NCBI GenBank assembly: GCA_015654695.1 | Contig: JAATGJ010000072.1 | Coordinates: 1-41,324, forward strand | From: Chitinophagales bacterium | GTDB lineage: Bacteria; Bacteroidota; Bacteroidia; Chitinophagales; Chitinophagaceae | DNA length: 41,324 nt | Reading direction: 5' to 3' | Shown: one piece after another, positions 1-8,405 of the stretch | Layout: each line of letters begins with the position of its first letter | Position numbering within the stretch: position 1 is the stretch's first letter | Made by a program: the position numbers and the translations under genes | Notes under the pieces: generated by a model | What the model was told of the DNA's origin: nothing | Databases searched by the model: none | The model's input: only the letters and a program-made list of their open reading frames with translations

Positions 1-121
1 CGCCTGCTGTTGTTGTCTGCAGTGATTAAGCTATAGGGTCGCTGCTTTTTTCCACTGTCTTTTTTAGTTTTCTTTAAGTACGTACATAATTCTTCCTTAC
101 CGCCAGTTGCAGAAAATAAAA

Positions 122-1270
122 TCAGGCTATTGATTGTAACAGATCAGCGGCCATCTGTTGCCAATATACCGGCGGTGGTTTATTTTTAAATTGCAGCAGC
201 GTTTGCATGGTTTCTTTTTTACAGCAAGGGCACTGCTTAGGATTAAAAGGTTCCGCCTTTACTTTTAGTTTTATATACGCAGGCATTTTAATAGAGGGTA
301 CCTGTGCTTTTATCACGCCGGCGCATCTTTGCTTACTGCTACTGCTCAGTATTCCATAGTGACGGATGCGCACAAAACCTTTGGGTAATATATGCAGACT
401 GAACCGGCGGATAAACTCCATACCATCTAACTGCATTGTCCTGGTGGCCGCCCCCTGCTTATAATCTTTATAAGTAAAATCCACTTTGCCATTTTCCAGT
501 TTTTGTAACCGGTGATTGCTGATGGCTACCTTATGGGTGTAGCGCCCTAAGTATTCGATCACACTATGCGGGCTGTCAAATGGCCTTTTGGCAAATACCA
601 CCCACGGTTGTTTATACAATTCAGTAAGTAAAGCAGGTGTAATCAATAAAGGCAATTGTTTTTTTAATGCTGCCACATACTTTCCCCTGAATACAGTACT
701 CATCGCTTTTACATTAAATAAATACCTGCCTTCACTTTTTGCTGTGCGCCATTTATTTTGTTTGGTCAGTCCACCACCCGGGACAATGCAATGCAGGTGC
801 GGATGCAGCGTCATCGTTTGTCCCCAGGTATGTAATATGGAGATCATGCCCGTTTGTGCGCCTAACCATTTTGCATCATGACCAAAACAGTTTATGGTAT
901 CCCATACCGCATCAAATAATATAGCATACAGGATGGCAGGCTGGTGCATACAAAGTTGGTTCAGTGTATCGGGCAATGTAAACACCAGGTGGAAGTAAGG
1001 CACGGGCAGCAACTCTGCTTCCCGTGCCTGTATCCATTCTTCTCTTTGCAGACCCTGGCATTTAGGACAATGCCGGTTACGGCAACTATTATAACTGATG
1101 CGCAGGTGGCCGCAACTGCTGCAGCCATCCACATGGCTGCCTAATGCAGCGGTGCGGCAACGCCGCAGTGCACTAAGGGTACGCAATTGCCAACTGTTGA
1201 TCGTTGATGATTGCTCCACTGCTGACCAATGTGCATCCAGCACATCAGCCACTTCTATGGCCGCCACCAC
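122..1270 (-). CDS. tnpA: IS91 family transposase (HUH, two-tyrosine)
   Basis: Rolling-circle transposase that nicks single-stranded DNA. A zinc-binding N-terminus is visible (Cys50, Cys53, Cys63, Cys68, Cys71). It is followed by the HUH metal motif HPHLH (His158, His160) and the paired catalytic tyrosines in YLGRY (Tyr240 and Tyr244), the Y2 arrangement of IS91. A second Cys-rich motif (CPCC) sits near the C-terminus. The 382-residue length is normal for the family and all motifs are present, so it could be active. The start chosen is GTG at 1270, whose G is also the last base of the upstream recombinase stop (TAGTG), implying translational coupling. Identity of the family is secure; mobility is inferred. 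Confidence 0.92.
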   Translation of the reverse strand: MVAAIEVADVLDAHWSAVEQSSTINSWQLRTLSALRRCRTAALGSHVDGCSSCGHLRISYNSCRNRHCPKCQGLQREEWIQAREAELLPVPYFHLVFTLPDTLNQLCMHQPAILYAILFDAVWDTINCFGHDAKWLGAQTGMISILHTWGQTMTLHPHLHCIVPGGGLTKQNKWRTAKSEGRYLFNVKAMSTVFRGKYVAALKKQLPLLITPALLTELYKQPWVVFAKRPFDSPHSVIEYLGRYTHKVAISNHRLQKLENGKVDFTYKDYKQGAATRTMQLDGMEFIRRFSLHILPKGFVRIRHYGILSSSSKQRCAGVIKAQVPSIKMPAYIKLKVKAEPFNPKQCPCCKKETMQTLLQFKNKPPPVYWQQMAADLLQSIA

Positions 1271-2199
1271 TATGCCTTTTGGTTATACAGCGTATCCATC
1301 GGGCTGATGATCTGCGCAAGCGATGGTCTTGCCAGGTGCAGATAGATCATAGTAGTATCAATATGTGCATGGCCCAGCAGCTCTTTGATAGCTAAGATAC
1401 TGACGCCCTGTTCTAATAAATGGGTAGCATAACTATGACGTAATGTATGCAGCGATACATCTTGTTTTGCAATACCCGTTTTTTTTAATGCCTGGCTCAT
1501 TACCCATTGTGCGCCCCGCTGGGAGAAGCCTTCTCCCTTGTTGCCTTCAAACAAGAAACCCTGTGGCCGCTCTGTGTCAAGGTAGGTTTTAATACCCCGT
1601 TGCAACATAATCCCTAATGGTAATATGCGATCCTTGCCTCCTTTGCCCTGGCGAACATGTAACATACTGCGCTCCAGATCTACATCACCTATGCGCAGGT
1701 TGCGAACTTCACCACAACGCAGACCACATCCATAACACAAACCAAGCAGTAAACGATGCTTGAGTAAAGCGCATACTTTAAAAAGCTGTTTTACTTCACT
1801 TGCATTGAGTACCGACGGCAGTTTATCCTTCCGCTCAATGGAAGGCAAACTAAATTGCTGATAAGGAAGGCCGCTTATTTTGCAAGCCGCCCGCATGCCA
1901 TACACGGTGAACTTGAAAAAAGTAGCTGACGGGGTTCCTTTGGATTTTACCAGGTTGAGATAATCCAGCACCTGTTCGGCATCCAATGAAGTAGGCAGTT
2001 GATTGAAATGAAGTGCCAGGTGAGCCAGTTGCCTTCCATAGTTGGTAAGGGTACTCTTACTTTTGCCGGTGACATTAAGGGAGCGTTCCAGCTTTTGGTA
2101 CAGTTCCCTGAACCCATTAACTTTAATACAGGCTTGTTCAGCAATAGTTACATAATCTTTGGCTGCAGTTTGCAGTCCGGTAGTGTGTTTGTTTTGCAT
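1270..2199 (-). CDS. Tyrosine recombinase/integrase of the IS91-type element
   Basis: Phage-integrase-type site-specific recombinase of 309 residues. It has a SAM-like N-terminal core-binding domain (about residues 35-115) and a C-terminal catalytic domain. The full catalytic set is visible: Arg161 (GLRCGEV), Lys189 (GKGGKDR), His251 and Arg254 (HTLRHS), His277 (LLGHAH) and the nucleophile Tyr286 (TTMIYLH). It looks XerC/D-like in sequence, but its position directly upstream of and overlapping an IS91 transposase argues for a transposon function, not chromosome dimer resolution. An ATG at 2199 starts the frame. Pairs of this kind are known in IS91-like elements of several phyla; the recombinase's contribution to transposition is not settled. 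Confidence 0.88.
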   Translation of the reverse strand: MQNKHTTGLQTAAKDYVTIAEQACIKVNGFRELYQKLERSLNVTGKSKSTLTNYGRQLAHLALHFNQLPTSLDAEQVLDYLNLVKSKGTPSATFFKFTVYGMRAACKISGLPYQQFSLPSIERKDKLPSVLNASEVKQLFKVCALLKHRLLLGLCYGCGLRCGEVRNLRIGDVDLERSMLHVRQGKGGKDRILPLGIMLQRGIKTYLDTERPQGFLFEGNKGEGFSQRGAQWVMSQALKKTGIAKQDVSLHTLRHSYATHLLEQGVSILAIKELLGHAHIDTTMIYLHLARPSLAQIISPMDTLYNQKA

Positions 2200-2233
2200 G
2201 TCATTTTTTTAATTGATTAATGATGTAAAGCAA

Positions 2234-2258
2234 AAGCCTCTGATCTGATCAGAGGCTT
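2234..2258. repeat. Perfect inverted repeat upstream of the recombinase
   Basis: Two 12-base arms (AAGCCTCTGATC and its complement) flank a single T. Read on the minus strand the hairpin is followed by TTTT, so it could stop transcription entering the element from upstream. It could equally be part of the element's terIS end. The sequence alone does not decide. Confidence 0.6.
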
Positions 2259-2562
2259 CCCATACTACCGTAAGGTTTAGTACAACATGGGGTTTTCTGC
2301 TATGCTGGCTGAAGAATATCTACTGATCGTCCCGTTCGCTTATCATCTGCAGTCCGGGCGTAAACGAAATATCGCCACGAGGCCAGGCCCTGGCCTTAGC
2401 CGCTATTTCAGAGCGCTTTTATCAAAACCGGGAATGAGTTAAGGAGTACTATTCATTTCTTCAATTCATACATTTAAATTATCAGCTCATGCTAAAGCTG
2501 GTACAGGGTTGTAATCATCTTTCTTTTTTTTGACACGTTTTATTATCCTTAAACTTTATTTT
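2259..2562. other. Noncoding stretch between the IS-like element and the MBL gene
   Basis: No convincing gene. It contains a stretch (about 2293-2376) resembling 6641-6718 near the other side of the accessory block, and a 17-base palindrome at 2380-2396 with arms AGGCCAGG and CCTGGCCT around one C. It probably holds the promoter of the downstream plus-strand gene, but no clear TAnnTTTG box was found. Confidence 0.5.
2293..2376 (+). repeat. Degenerate intergenic repeat, copy 1
   Basis: Resembles 6641-6718 by eye: shared words include GAAGAATAT, TATCATCT, CAGTCC and AACGAA in the same order and with similar spacing. Fragments of the same vocabulary (CATCGTCCCGTTC, CTAACGAATA) recur at about 4225-4285 and 4725-4770. 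No tool-based alignment was possible, so the exact limits are approximate. Confidence 0.45.
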
Positions 2563-3297
2563 ATGTACAAAATCAATGAAATCGCCCCGGACGTATACCG
2601 AATTTCGGTTTTTGCACCGGATATGCAATTGCAGTTCAATCACTTTCTTATCAAAGATGATGAGCCCCTGCTTTACCATGCCGGTCTGAAACAAATGTTT
2701 CCCATTTTACTTGAAGCTGTCAAAACACTGATAGATCCACGGTTGATCCGGTGGATAGGCTTTAGCCATTTTGAAGTAGATGAGTGTGGCGCACTTAATG
2801 AATGGCTCCGGGCAGCGCCCCATGCACAGGCTGTGTGTAGTGAAGTGGGAACAATAGTCAATATGTCCGACTTTGCTGTACGCCCTGCACGCCCGATGAA
2901 AACAGGGGATTTGTTAGATACAGGCAAACACAAGTACAGGTTTATTCATACGCCGCATCTGCCACATGGCTGGGACGCAGGCGTCATGTTTGAAGAAACG
3001 AATAGAACACTGCTGTGCTCGGACCTGTTACACCAGAATGGTGATCTGGTTGCCCTGACTGATAAAGATATTTTAGAAACACATAAATCGTCTATGCTTA
3101 CTTTTGAAGCGGGTCCGCTTATGGACTATACACCTTACAATCATAAAACCAAAAGCCTTCTTTACGAACTGGCGGCTTTACAGCCCAACACCCTGGCCAC
3201 TATGCATGGTTCATCCTATTTTGGAGATTGCAGTAAAGTGTTAAAAGATCTGGATGAAGTGATGAAAGAAGTTTGGGGAGAAGTGATTTATAGCTAA
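2563..3297 (+). CDS. Flavodiiron-like MBL-fold protein without flavodoxin domain
   Basis: Metallo-beta-lactamase-fold protein related to the oxygen-reducing diiron domain of flavodiiron proteins. The metal ligands are seen as HFEVD (His69, Glu71, Asp73), a His in the TPHLPHGW segment (about 132), Asp154 in LLCSD and His215 in ATMHG. Right after Asp73 comes Glu74, where classical flavodiiron proteins have His. The protein stops at 244 residues and so lacks the C-terminal flavodoxin domain; an electron donor would have to be separate. A TTG at 2530 would extend the frame, but the ATG at 2563 starts directly at the domain and is preferred. The role is inferred to be oxygen, NO or peroxide sensing or detoxification; substrate unknown. 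It is the first of a run of plus-strand accessory genes. Confidence 0.75.
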   Translation: MYKINEIAPDVYRISVFAPDMQLQFNHFLIKDDEPLLYHAGLKQMFPILLEAVKTLIDPRLIRWIGFSHFEVDECGALNEWLRAAPHAQAVCSEVGTIVNMSDFAVRPARPMKTGDLLDTGKHKYRFIHTPHLPHGWDAGVMFEETNRTLLCSDLLHQNGDLVALTDKDILETHKSSMLTFEAGPLMDYTPYNHKTKSLLYELAALQPNTLATMHGSSYFGDCSKVLKDLDEVMKEVWGEVIYS

Positions 3298-3340
3298 TAT
3301 TACAGCGTTAATATTGCATTGTTACAATAACAACCGGGGA

Positions 3341-4204
3341 ATGAAACATCATTTCGGAGATTTATTAGACAGGACGGGAGATTATTGGACCATCGTTCCA
3401 AACAGGGAAAGACATGCTTATTCGGCTGACGATGAAATCAAAGACAAGAAAGCGGTTAAAATTCTTACAATCAGTAAACACCACGAAAATTGGAAAAAAG
3501 TTTTTGACTGCCCGAATATTGAAGAAGTGACTTTGCACGACCCGGCTAAAGAACAAGTTCAGGCAATACAAAAATTGACACAACTCAAACGACTAAGAGT
3601 AACATTTTTTCGTGCCAGGGAAATAGAATTTATCAGCAGCCTGGATAATGCAGAAGAACTTATACTTGAATATGTTTCAGGATTTTCCGATCTGTCACCC
3701 TTGCAAAAGCTGACAAAACTAAAATCACTGCATTTTGAAAACCTGCGCGGCGTTGCAAATTTTGACGGACTAAAAGGACTTAACAGTTTACGGTATTTAC
3801 ATATTGGCGGAACGCTTGACTGGAATCAGCCAATTGAAGATTTTACATTTTTAGAAGGAGTACCGAATCTTGAAGTTTTTTCATTAGGCTTCATAATCAA
3901 TAAAACAGAGTTTCCGGCTTTTCTGCCCGTGCTGCACCTGAAACATTTAAAGAAAATAAAAATAGGACGGGCTACTTTTAAAACAAAAGAATATGCATTT
4001 TTAGAAACCGCTTTACCGGATGTTGAAGGTTGTTCGTGGGGCTTATGCTGGGATTACAGTGACAATTTTGAATTCCTTGGCAAACGGGCCGGATTCATTA
4101 AGAAAAATAGTCCTCTTGTGAAAGAAAGGTGTGACGCCTTTATCAAATTGTATGACCAAATGAAAAAAGAATCCAGAACAATAATCGAAAGCTACGGTGG
4201 CTAA
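3341..4204 (+). CDS. Leucine-rich-repeat protein of unknown function
   Basis: Predicted soluble protein of 287 residues with no signal peptide. From about residue 60 to 230 it shows irregular leucine-rich repeats of the type LxxLxxLxL (for example LTQLKRLRV, LTKLKSLHF, LNSLRYLHI, VPNLEVFSL, LKHLKKIKI), which usually form a curved protein-binding surface. The C-terminal part, with many aromatic residues (CSWGLCWDY), is not recognised. The start is taken as ATG at 3341, not the TTG at 3314, because no conserved sequence precedes it. It lies 43 bases after the MBL-fold gene. No partner is evident; single LRR genes of this sort are often accessory. Confidence 0.7.
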   Translation: MKHHFGDLLDRTGDYWTIVPNRERHAYSADDEIKDKKAVKILTISKHHENWKKVFDCPNIEEVTLHDPAKEQVQAIQKLTQLKRLRVTFFRAREIEFISSLDNAEELILEYVSGFSDLSPLQKLTKLKSLHFENLRGVANFDGLKGLNSLRYLHIGGTLDWNQPIEDFTFLEGVPNLEVFSLGFIINKTEFPAFLPVLHLKHLKKIKIGRATFKTKEYAFLETALPDVEGCSWGLCWDYSDNFEFLGKRAGFIKKNSPLVKERCDAFIKLYDQMKKESRTIIESYGG

Positions 4205-4377
4205 CATTTAGTTGGAGTAGGTAATGGCTTAACGAATAAACTCCCCATTTCGTATCGCCGCTCAACGACGCACCCCGCTAACGAATATCACCAGGCTATA
4301 GACTGTATTCTCATCTTCATTAACTTTACCCGGCGAGGATTCGGACTGGCGAACCCGGTAAAAACAAAATTATCTTT

Positions 4378-4665
4378 TATGGAACCCTGGCAATTTCTGA
4401 TAAGACTACTTCTAACAGAACAACAGTTGTTGGTATAGCATTGCACGTCAAAGGCGGCGCAATTGTCGAAACTGACCAGGGATATTATTGGTTGGAAGGA
4501 TTAGACCAATGGGATGAGAAATATTATGGAAAGAAAATTAAAGTCACCGGGAAATTGGTTATTAAGACGCATGAAAAACAAAGTACAGATTCAATTCATG
4601 TACAGGAACGTGTTGGTACAGTAAGAATATTAAAAAGGTCAAAATGGAGATTACTTGAAGAGTAA
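4378..4665 (+). pseudogene. Decayed copy of the small secreted protein at 6795-7127
   Basis: From about 4405 to the end this region encodes a peptide nearly identical to the C-terminal three quarters of the 6795-7127 product (shared blocks WDEKYYGKK, VTGKLVIKT, KQSTDSI, VGTVRILKR, LLEE). The 5' context AATTATCTTTTATG is also shared, but the ATG at 4378 reads in a different frame and meets a TAG at 4435. The signal-peptide part seems altered by a small insertion and a deletion. An internal TTG at 4441 could express a 74-residue remnant without export signal. Most likely a duplicated gene that has lost its N-terminus. Confidence 0.6.
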
Positions 4666-4836
4666 AAATTTCCGGTTATTCTTACAATACTTTAAGCATA
4701 CCGGGATTTCTTCCGGCTTTGAATAAATCCTCATCGTCCCGTTCACTACCCGGCTAACGAATAACGCCGGGCCACATAACCTATTCTCATCTTTATTAAC
4801 TTTAGTAAACCAGGAACATTTAAACTGGCAGATACT

Positions 4837-5307
4837 ATGACAAGAAATTTAGCTATTGCAAACCGGCTTCGGGAGGTACTTCTCAACGGAAAATGGGTTG
4901 CTAACACAAACTTTAAAGAACAAATAGTAAGTGTAAGCTGGGAACAGGCAATTCAAAAAGTTGATAGCCTGAATACAATTGCTTTACTGACGTTTCATGT
5001 AAACTATTATTTGGCGGGTATTTTAAACGTATTTAACGGTGGGAAACTTGAGATCAGGGACACATACAGTTTTGACCTCCCGGAAATTAAATCTGAAAGT
5101 GATTGGAATACATTAGTCAGGGATTTTCTAAGCAATGCCGAAATGTTTGCTAACCAGGTTGAACAAATGGATGAAAGCAGGTTAGACCAGCCATTTGCAG
5201 ACGAAAAGTATGGAAGCTACCTGAGAAATATTGAAGGAGTTATTGAACACAGTTATTATCATTTAGGGCAAATTTCATTAATAAGAAAGATGATTGTACA
5301 GAAATAG
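4837..5307 (+). CDS. DinB-like (DUF1572-type) protein
   Basis: Predicted four-helix protein of 156 residues of the DinB/YfiT superfamily. The usual metal-binding histidine triad can be assigned to His54 (TFHVNYY), His138 and His142 (EHSYYHLGQI). Family members include thiol-dependent transferases such as bacillithiol S-transferase and many uncharacterised proteins; which activity applies here is unknown. It stands alone on the plus strand after an intergenic repeat. A TAACTTTA sequence at about 4797-4804 resembles the phylum's -7 promoter box and recurs upstream of the decayed copy at 4378. Confidence 0.8.
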   Translation: MTRNLAIANRLREVLLNGKWVANTNFKEQIVSVSWEQAIQKVDSLNTIALLTFHVNYYLAGILNVFNGGKLEIRDTYSFDLPEIKSESDWNTLVRDFLSNAEMFANQVEQMDESRLDQPFADEKYGSYLRNIEGVIEHSYYHLGQISLIRKMIVQK

Positions 5308-5392
5308 TAACATGTCGCAAAAATTAACAAAAGAATATTGACCAATTCCATGATTCGAAAAAAATGTAGCACTAAAACCAGTTAAGAAAAAT

Positions 5393-6574
5393 ATGCCCTG
5401 CAATCAATATCTGCATAGTTGCTGTTTACTGGTTACATGTCTGTTAGTTGCATATATCTGCCCTGCTCAAAATACAAATACCGGGGTTGAAAAATCCATT
5501 CAACAGATTGAGAATAATATTATCCGGATAAATAACTCAGGGAAAGACATAGGTAAACCTCAAACCTTATTGTCCCGTATGCAATCGCTGAATGTACCAG
5601 GGGTTAGTATTTCGGTTTTTGACGATGGGCGTATTAAATGGGCAAAAGGATATGGAGTGTGTGATAAAAATACATCTGTCCCGGTTGACACCGCAACGAT
5701 TTTTCAGGCAGCATCTATCTCTAAACCATTGACAGCAGCAGCCATGTTTGCATTAGCAGAAAAAAAACTAATCAATCCTGATGATGACATCAATCAACAA
5801 TTACGCAGCTGGAAGATACCAGATAATGAATACACAACAGGAGAAAAAGTAACACCCCTGAGAATTGTTAGTCATATGGGAGGGCTATCCATCCACGGTT
5901 TTAAAGGCTACAATCATAGGGATTCAATTCCCGATTTGCTCAGAATACTGGATGGAAGCGCTCCTGCCAATTCAAAACCGGTACGGGTAATTTACAAGCC
6001 AGGTTCAAAACAAATTTATTCCGGCGGAGGCTATACTGTTTTGCAATTGCTTTTGCAGGAAAAAACCGGTAAATCATTTTCTGAACTGATGGATAAACTG
6101 GTTCTTCACCCGGTAGCAATGAACAATAGTGCGTTTGCACTTACTCTGCCTGATAACATGATGCAACATGCAGCCAAAGGTTATTTGTCAAATGGAGATA
6201 TGATTAATGGAGGTTACAATATCTATCCTGAACAGGCTGCGGCCGGATTATGGACTACCCCATCCGACTTATCAAAGTTTATGCTTAACGTTGGAAATTC
6301 ATATAGGGATAACAATGGAATATTACAACAAAGTACAGTGCAAATGATGTTTAAAAATGTACCTCCGGGAAACGGTTCAGGATTTGGAATTGAGGGGGAA
6401 GGCAATACACTTCGCTTTTCGCATCTTGGCTCCAACACAGGGTATTATTGCTATGCAGTTTCGTTTATAAATGCAGGAAAAGGCATTGTTATAATGACAA
6501 ATTCAGGCAATGGTTTTCAATTAATAAAAGAAATAGTAAGGGCTGTTTACAGAGAGTATAGATGGATGAAATGA
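5393..6574 (+). CDS. Serine hydrolase, class C beta-lactamase/PBP4* family
   Basis: Exported hydrolase of 393 residues with an N-terminal signal peptide (hydrophobic stretch about 8-24 ending near CPAQ). Motif 1, SxxK, is Ser108-Ile-Ser-Lys111 within QAASISKPL. The tyrosine motif is YSGGGY (Tyr209), where true beta-lactamases have YxN. Near the C-terminus HLGSNTGY supplies the HxG/KTG-like third motif. The family covers beta-lactamases, D-amino-acid peptidases and esterases; YSG with HLG is typical of esterase or peptidase-like members, so antibiotic resistance should not be assumed. It follows the DinB-like gene by 85 bases in the same direction but need not be co-transcribed. Confidence 0.85.
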   Translation: MPCNQYLHSCCLLVTCLLVAYICPAQNTNTGVEKSIQQIENNIIRINNSGKDIGKPQTLLSRMQSLNVPGVSISVFDDGRIKWAKGYGVCDKNTSVPVDTATIFQAASISKPLTAAAMFALAEKKLINPDDDINQQLRSWKIPDNEYTTGEKVTPLRIVSHMGGLSIHGFKGYNHRDSIPDLLRILDGSAPANSKPVRVIYKPGSKQIYSGGGYTVLQLLLQEKTGKSFSELMDKLVLHPVAMNNSAFALTLPDNMMQHAAKGYLSNGDMINGGYNIYPEQAAAGLWTTPSDLSKFMLNVGNSYRDNNGILQQSTVQMMFKNVPPGNGSGFGIEGEGNTLRFSHLGSNTGYYCYAVSFINAGKGIVIMTNSGNGFQLIKEIVRAVYREYRWMK

Positions 6575-6640
6575 TTTTTAAAGAAGTAGCTTGCTTATAA
6601 TTGCAGGACATATGAAGCACGAATGTAAAACATCTGACTT

Positions 6641-6718
6641 ACTGCCATGCTGACAGAAGAATATAGCATCATCCTTTTATCGCTATCATCTTCAGTCCTG
6701 GCTGAACGAATAAATCTC
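6641..6718 (+). repeat. Degenerate intergenic repeat, copy 2
   Basis: Partner of the repeat at 2293-2376, with the same ordered words (GCTGACAGAAGAATATAG, TATCATCTTCAGTCC, GAACGAATAA). The two copies lie on either side of the block of small plus-strand genes. They may be dispersed intergenic repeats or traces of a duplication; limits are approximate. Confidence 0.45.
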
Positions 6719-6794
6719 AAGTGCATAACGTAACTTCAACTTCAGTAACTCTATTGGGCATCGGTTAATGCCGGGAAAAGTAAAATTATCTTTT

Positions 6795-7127
6795 ATGTTT
6801 CTGAAACTATACTCGTGGGCAATCATATTCAGTATTCTCAATGGAGCGTTGGAACATAGCCATGAGCCTACATCTCATAGAATAACCGTTATCGGCATTG
6901 CATTGGACGAGAAAGATGGTGCAATTGTTGAAACTGAACAGGGAAATTATTGGCTGGAAGAGTTAGACCGGTGGGATGAAAAATATTATGGAAAAAAAGT
7001 AAAAGTCACCGGGAAATTGGTTATTAAGACGTATAAAAAACAAAGTACAGATTCAATTCAAGTACAGGAACATGTTGGTACAGTAAGAATACTAAAAAGG
7101 CCAAAATGGAAATTACTTGAAGAATAA
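6795..7127 (+). CDS. Small secreted protein, duplicated, function unknown
   Basis: Not recognised as a named family. Starting at ATG 6795 it gives 110 residues with an N-terminal hydrophobic stretch (FLKLYSWAIIFSILNGAL) that looks like a signal peptide or anchor, then a beta-rich domain (ITVIGIAL, GAIVETEQGNYWL, KKVKVTGKLVI, VGTVRILKR). The alternation of short strands around KVKVTGKL suggests an OB-like or small barrel fold, but that is a guess. An ATG at 6768 would add nine residues. A broken paralogue lies at 4378-4665 with conserved upstream DNA, so the unit was duplicated and one copy decayed. Confidence 0.6.
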   Translation: MFLKLYSWAIIFSILNGALEHSHEPTSHRITVIGIALDEKDGAIVETEQGNYWLEELDRWDEKYYGKKVKVTGKLVIKTYKKQSTDSIQVQEHVGTVRILKRPKWKLLEE

Positions 7128-7181
7128 AAATTTCCGGGTATTTAATAACAGCGTAGCCTGATTATAAAATGTAATCCAATA

Positions 7182-8393
7182 ATGACAGAATTCTCATCTT
7201 TGCCAAAGCCTGCCCTGATGCAGCGTATTACCTCTATTGATATACTCAGGGCGCTCACCATGGTGCTCATGATTTTTGTGAACGACTTATGGTCTTTAAA
7301 CAATATTCCCGGATGGCTTGGTCATGTAGAACACGGCGTGGATGGGATCGGCCTGGCCGATGTGGTTTTTCCTGCTTTTCTCTTTATTGTGGGATTATCA
7401 CTTCCTTTTGCGATAGATAACAGGAGAAAGAAAGGCGATACTGAATGGCAGTTGATGATGCACGTACTGACACGGACAATAGCTCTATTAGTAATGGGCG
7501 TATTTCTTGTAAATGGAGAAACAATCAACGCCCCGGCTATGGGTATACCAAAATACTTATGGTATCCGCTAAGCTGTTTATCCTTTATTTTAATATGGAA
7601 TGTTTATCCCAAATCCACAAAAAGAAGTTTGGTTTACATTGCTAAAGCAACAGGTATTATAACATTAATCACACTGGCAATACTTTACAGGGGTGGAGAA
7701 GAAGGAAATGAAAGGTTTGCTCCCCACTGGTGGGGTATATTGGGTCTAATAGGCTGGGCATACCTGGCAAGCGGGTTAATAACGGTGTTCGCAAAAAATA
7801 ACTTCTATGTAATCGCGGGAGCCTGGATTTTCTTTGCGGTATTAAGTATGGTCGCTCATGCAGGGTTACTGCCACACAATAAAATTATTACCGGCATACC
7901 GGATGCTATCCGTGGAGGGACACTGGCAGGACTAACGATGGGCGGTGTGCTAACCTCATTAATTTTTCAATATTACCGGAAGAAAAAAAATACTACCAGG
8001 TTAACCGTAGTGCTCCTGGGATTTTCAGCTATACTAATTGTATTATCTGTTATTACCCGTCCATACTGGAAGCTGGCAAAACTGGGAGCCACTCCTGCAT
8101 GGCTATTTCTTTGCAGCGCCTTTACTATTCTTGCATTTTTAGCCATCTACTGGCTGGCGGATGTGAAGCGAAAAGCCAATTGGTTTACTATTATTAAACC
8201 AGCCGGAACAGATACTTTATTGTGCTATCTTATCCCCTATTTCTTGTATGCTTTTGTGAACATAACAGGCGCCCATTTACCGGCAGTTCTGTTAACAGGC
8301 GGAATGGGTCTTTTTAAATCCTTTTTATTTGCATTGCTATGTGTAGGGCTCACGGGTTTGCTAAACAGGGGAGGGATAAAATTGAAATTATAA
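7182..8393 (+). CDS. DUF5009-type polytopic membrane protein (HGSNAT/YeiB-like)
   Basis: Integral membrane protein of 403 residues with about ten or eleven predicted hydrophobic helices. The N-terminal signature RITSIDILRALTMVLMIFVN followed by FPAFLFIVGLSLPFAI is typical of DUF5009 proteins, which are related to heparan-alpha-glucosaminide N-acetyltransferase and other acyltransferases that move acetyl groups across membranes. It is followed 12 bases later by a GH18 lipoprotein gene, suggesting a two-gene unit for sugar or glycan handling. An acyl transfer role is inferred from family and context; no substrate can be read from the sequence. Confidence 0.82.
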   Translation: MTEFSSLPKPALMQRITSIDILRALTMVLMIFVNDLWSLNNIPGWLGHVEHGVDGIGLADVVFPAFLFIVGLSLPFAIDNRRKKGDTEWQLMMHVLTRTIALLVMGVFLVNGETINAPAMGIPKYLWYPLSCLSFILIWNVYPKSTKRSLVYIAKATGIITLITLAILYRGGEEGNERFAPHWWGILGLIGWAYLASGLITVFAKNNFYVIAGAWIFFAVLSMVAHAGLLPHNKIITGIPDAIRGGTLAGLTMGGVLTSLIFQYYRKKKNTTRLTVVLLGFSAILIVLSVITRPYWKLAKLGATPAWLFLCSAFTILAFLAIYWLADVKRKANWFTIIKPAGTDTLLCYLIPYFLYAFVNITGAHLPAVLLTGGMGLFKSFLFALLCVGLTGLLNRGGIKLKL

Positions 8394-8405
8394 ATTCTGG
8401 ATGTA

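Larger units (their letters stand above)
122..2199 (-). mobile_element. IS91-type element (transposase plus tyrosine recombinase)
   Basis: Two overlapping minus-strand genes, a tyrosine recombinase followed by an HUH/Y2 transposase, form one transposition module. The coordinates cover only the two genes. I cannot define the ends: IS91-family elements lack classical inverted repeats and move by rolling circle, so the termini (oriIS after the transposase, terIS before the recombinase) have to be found by comparing copies. A perfect 12-bp palindrome at 2234-2258, just before the recombinase, may belong to the terIS side. No direct repeat is expected. Which of the flanking accessory genes travelled with the element cannot be told from one copy. 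Confidence 0.8.

Noticed and set aside
1-121. Exact left end of the IS91-type element
   Set aside because: No conserved oriIS sequence could be confirmed from one copy; the end may lie outside the window.
5393-6574. Beta-lactamase resistance gene
   Set aside because: Motif 2 is YSG and the third motif is HLG, typical of related esterases or peptidases; resistance cannot be claimed.
4205-6794. Integron-like cassette array with attC sites in the accessory block
   Set aside because: GCTTAAC and GCTCAAC words look like RYYYAAC core sites, but the matching GTTRRRY partner and the palindromic attC fold were not found, and the nearby recombinase belongs to the IS91-type pair and lacks any sign of an IntI-specific domain.
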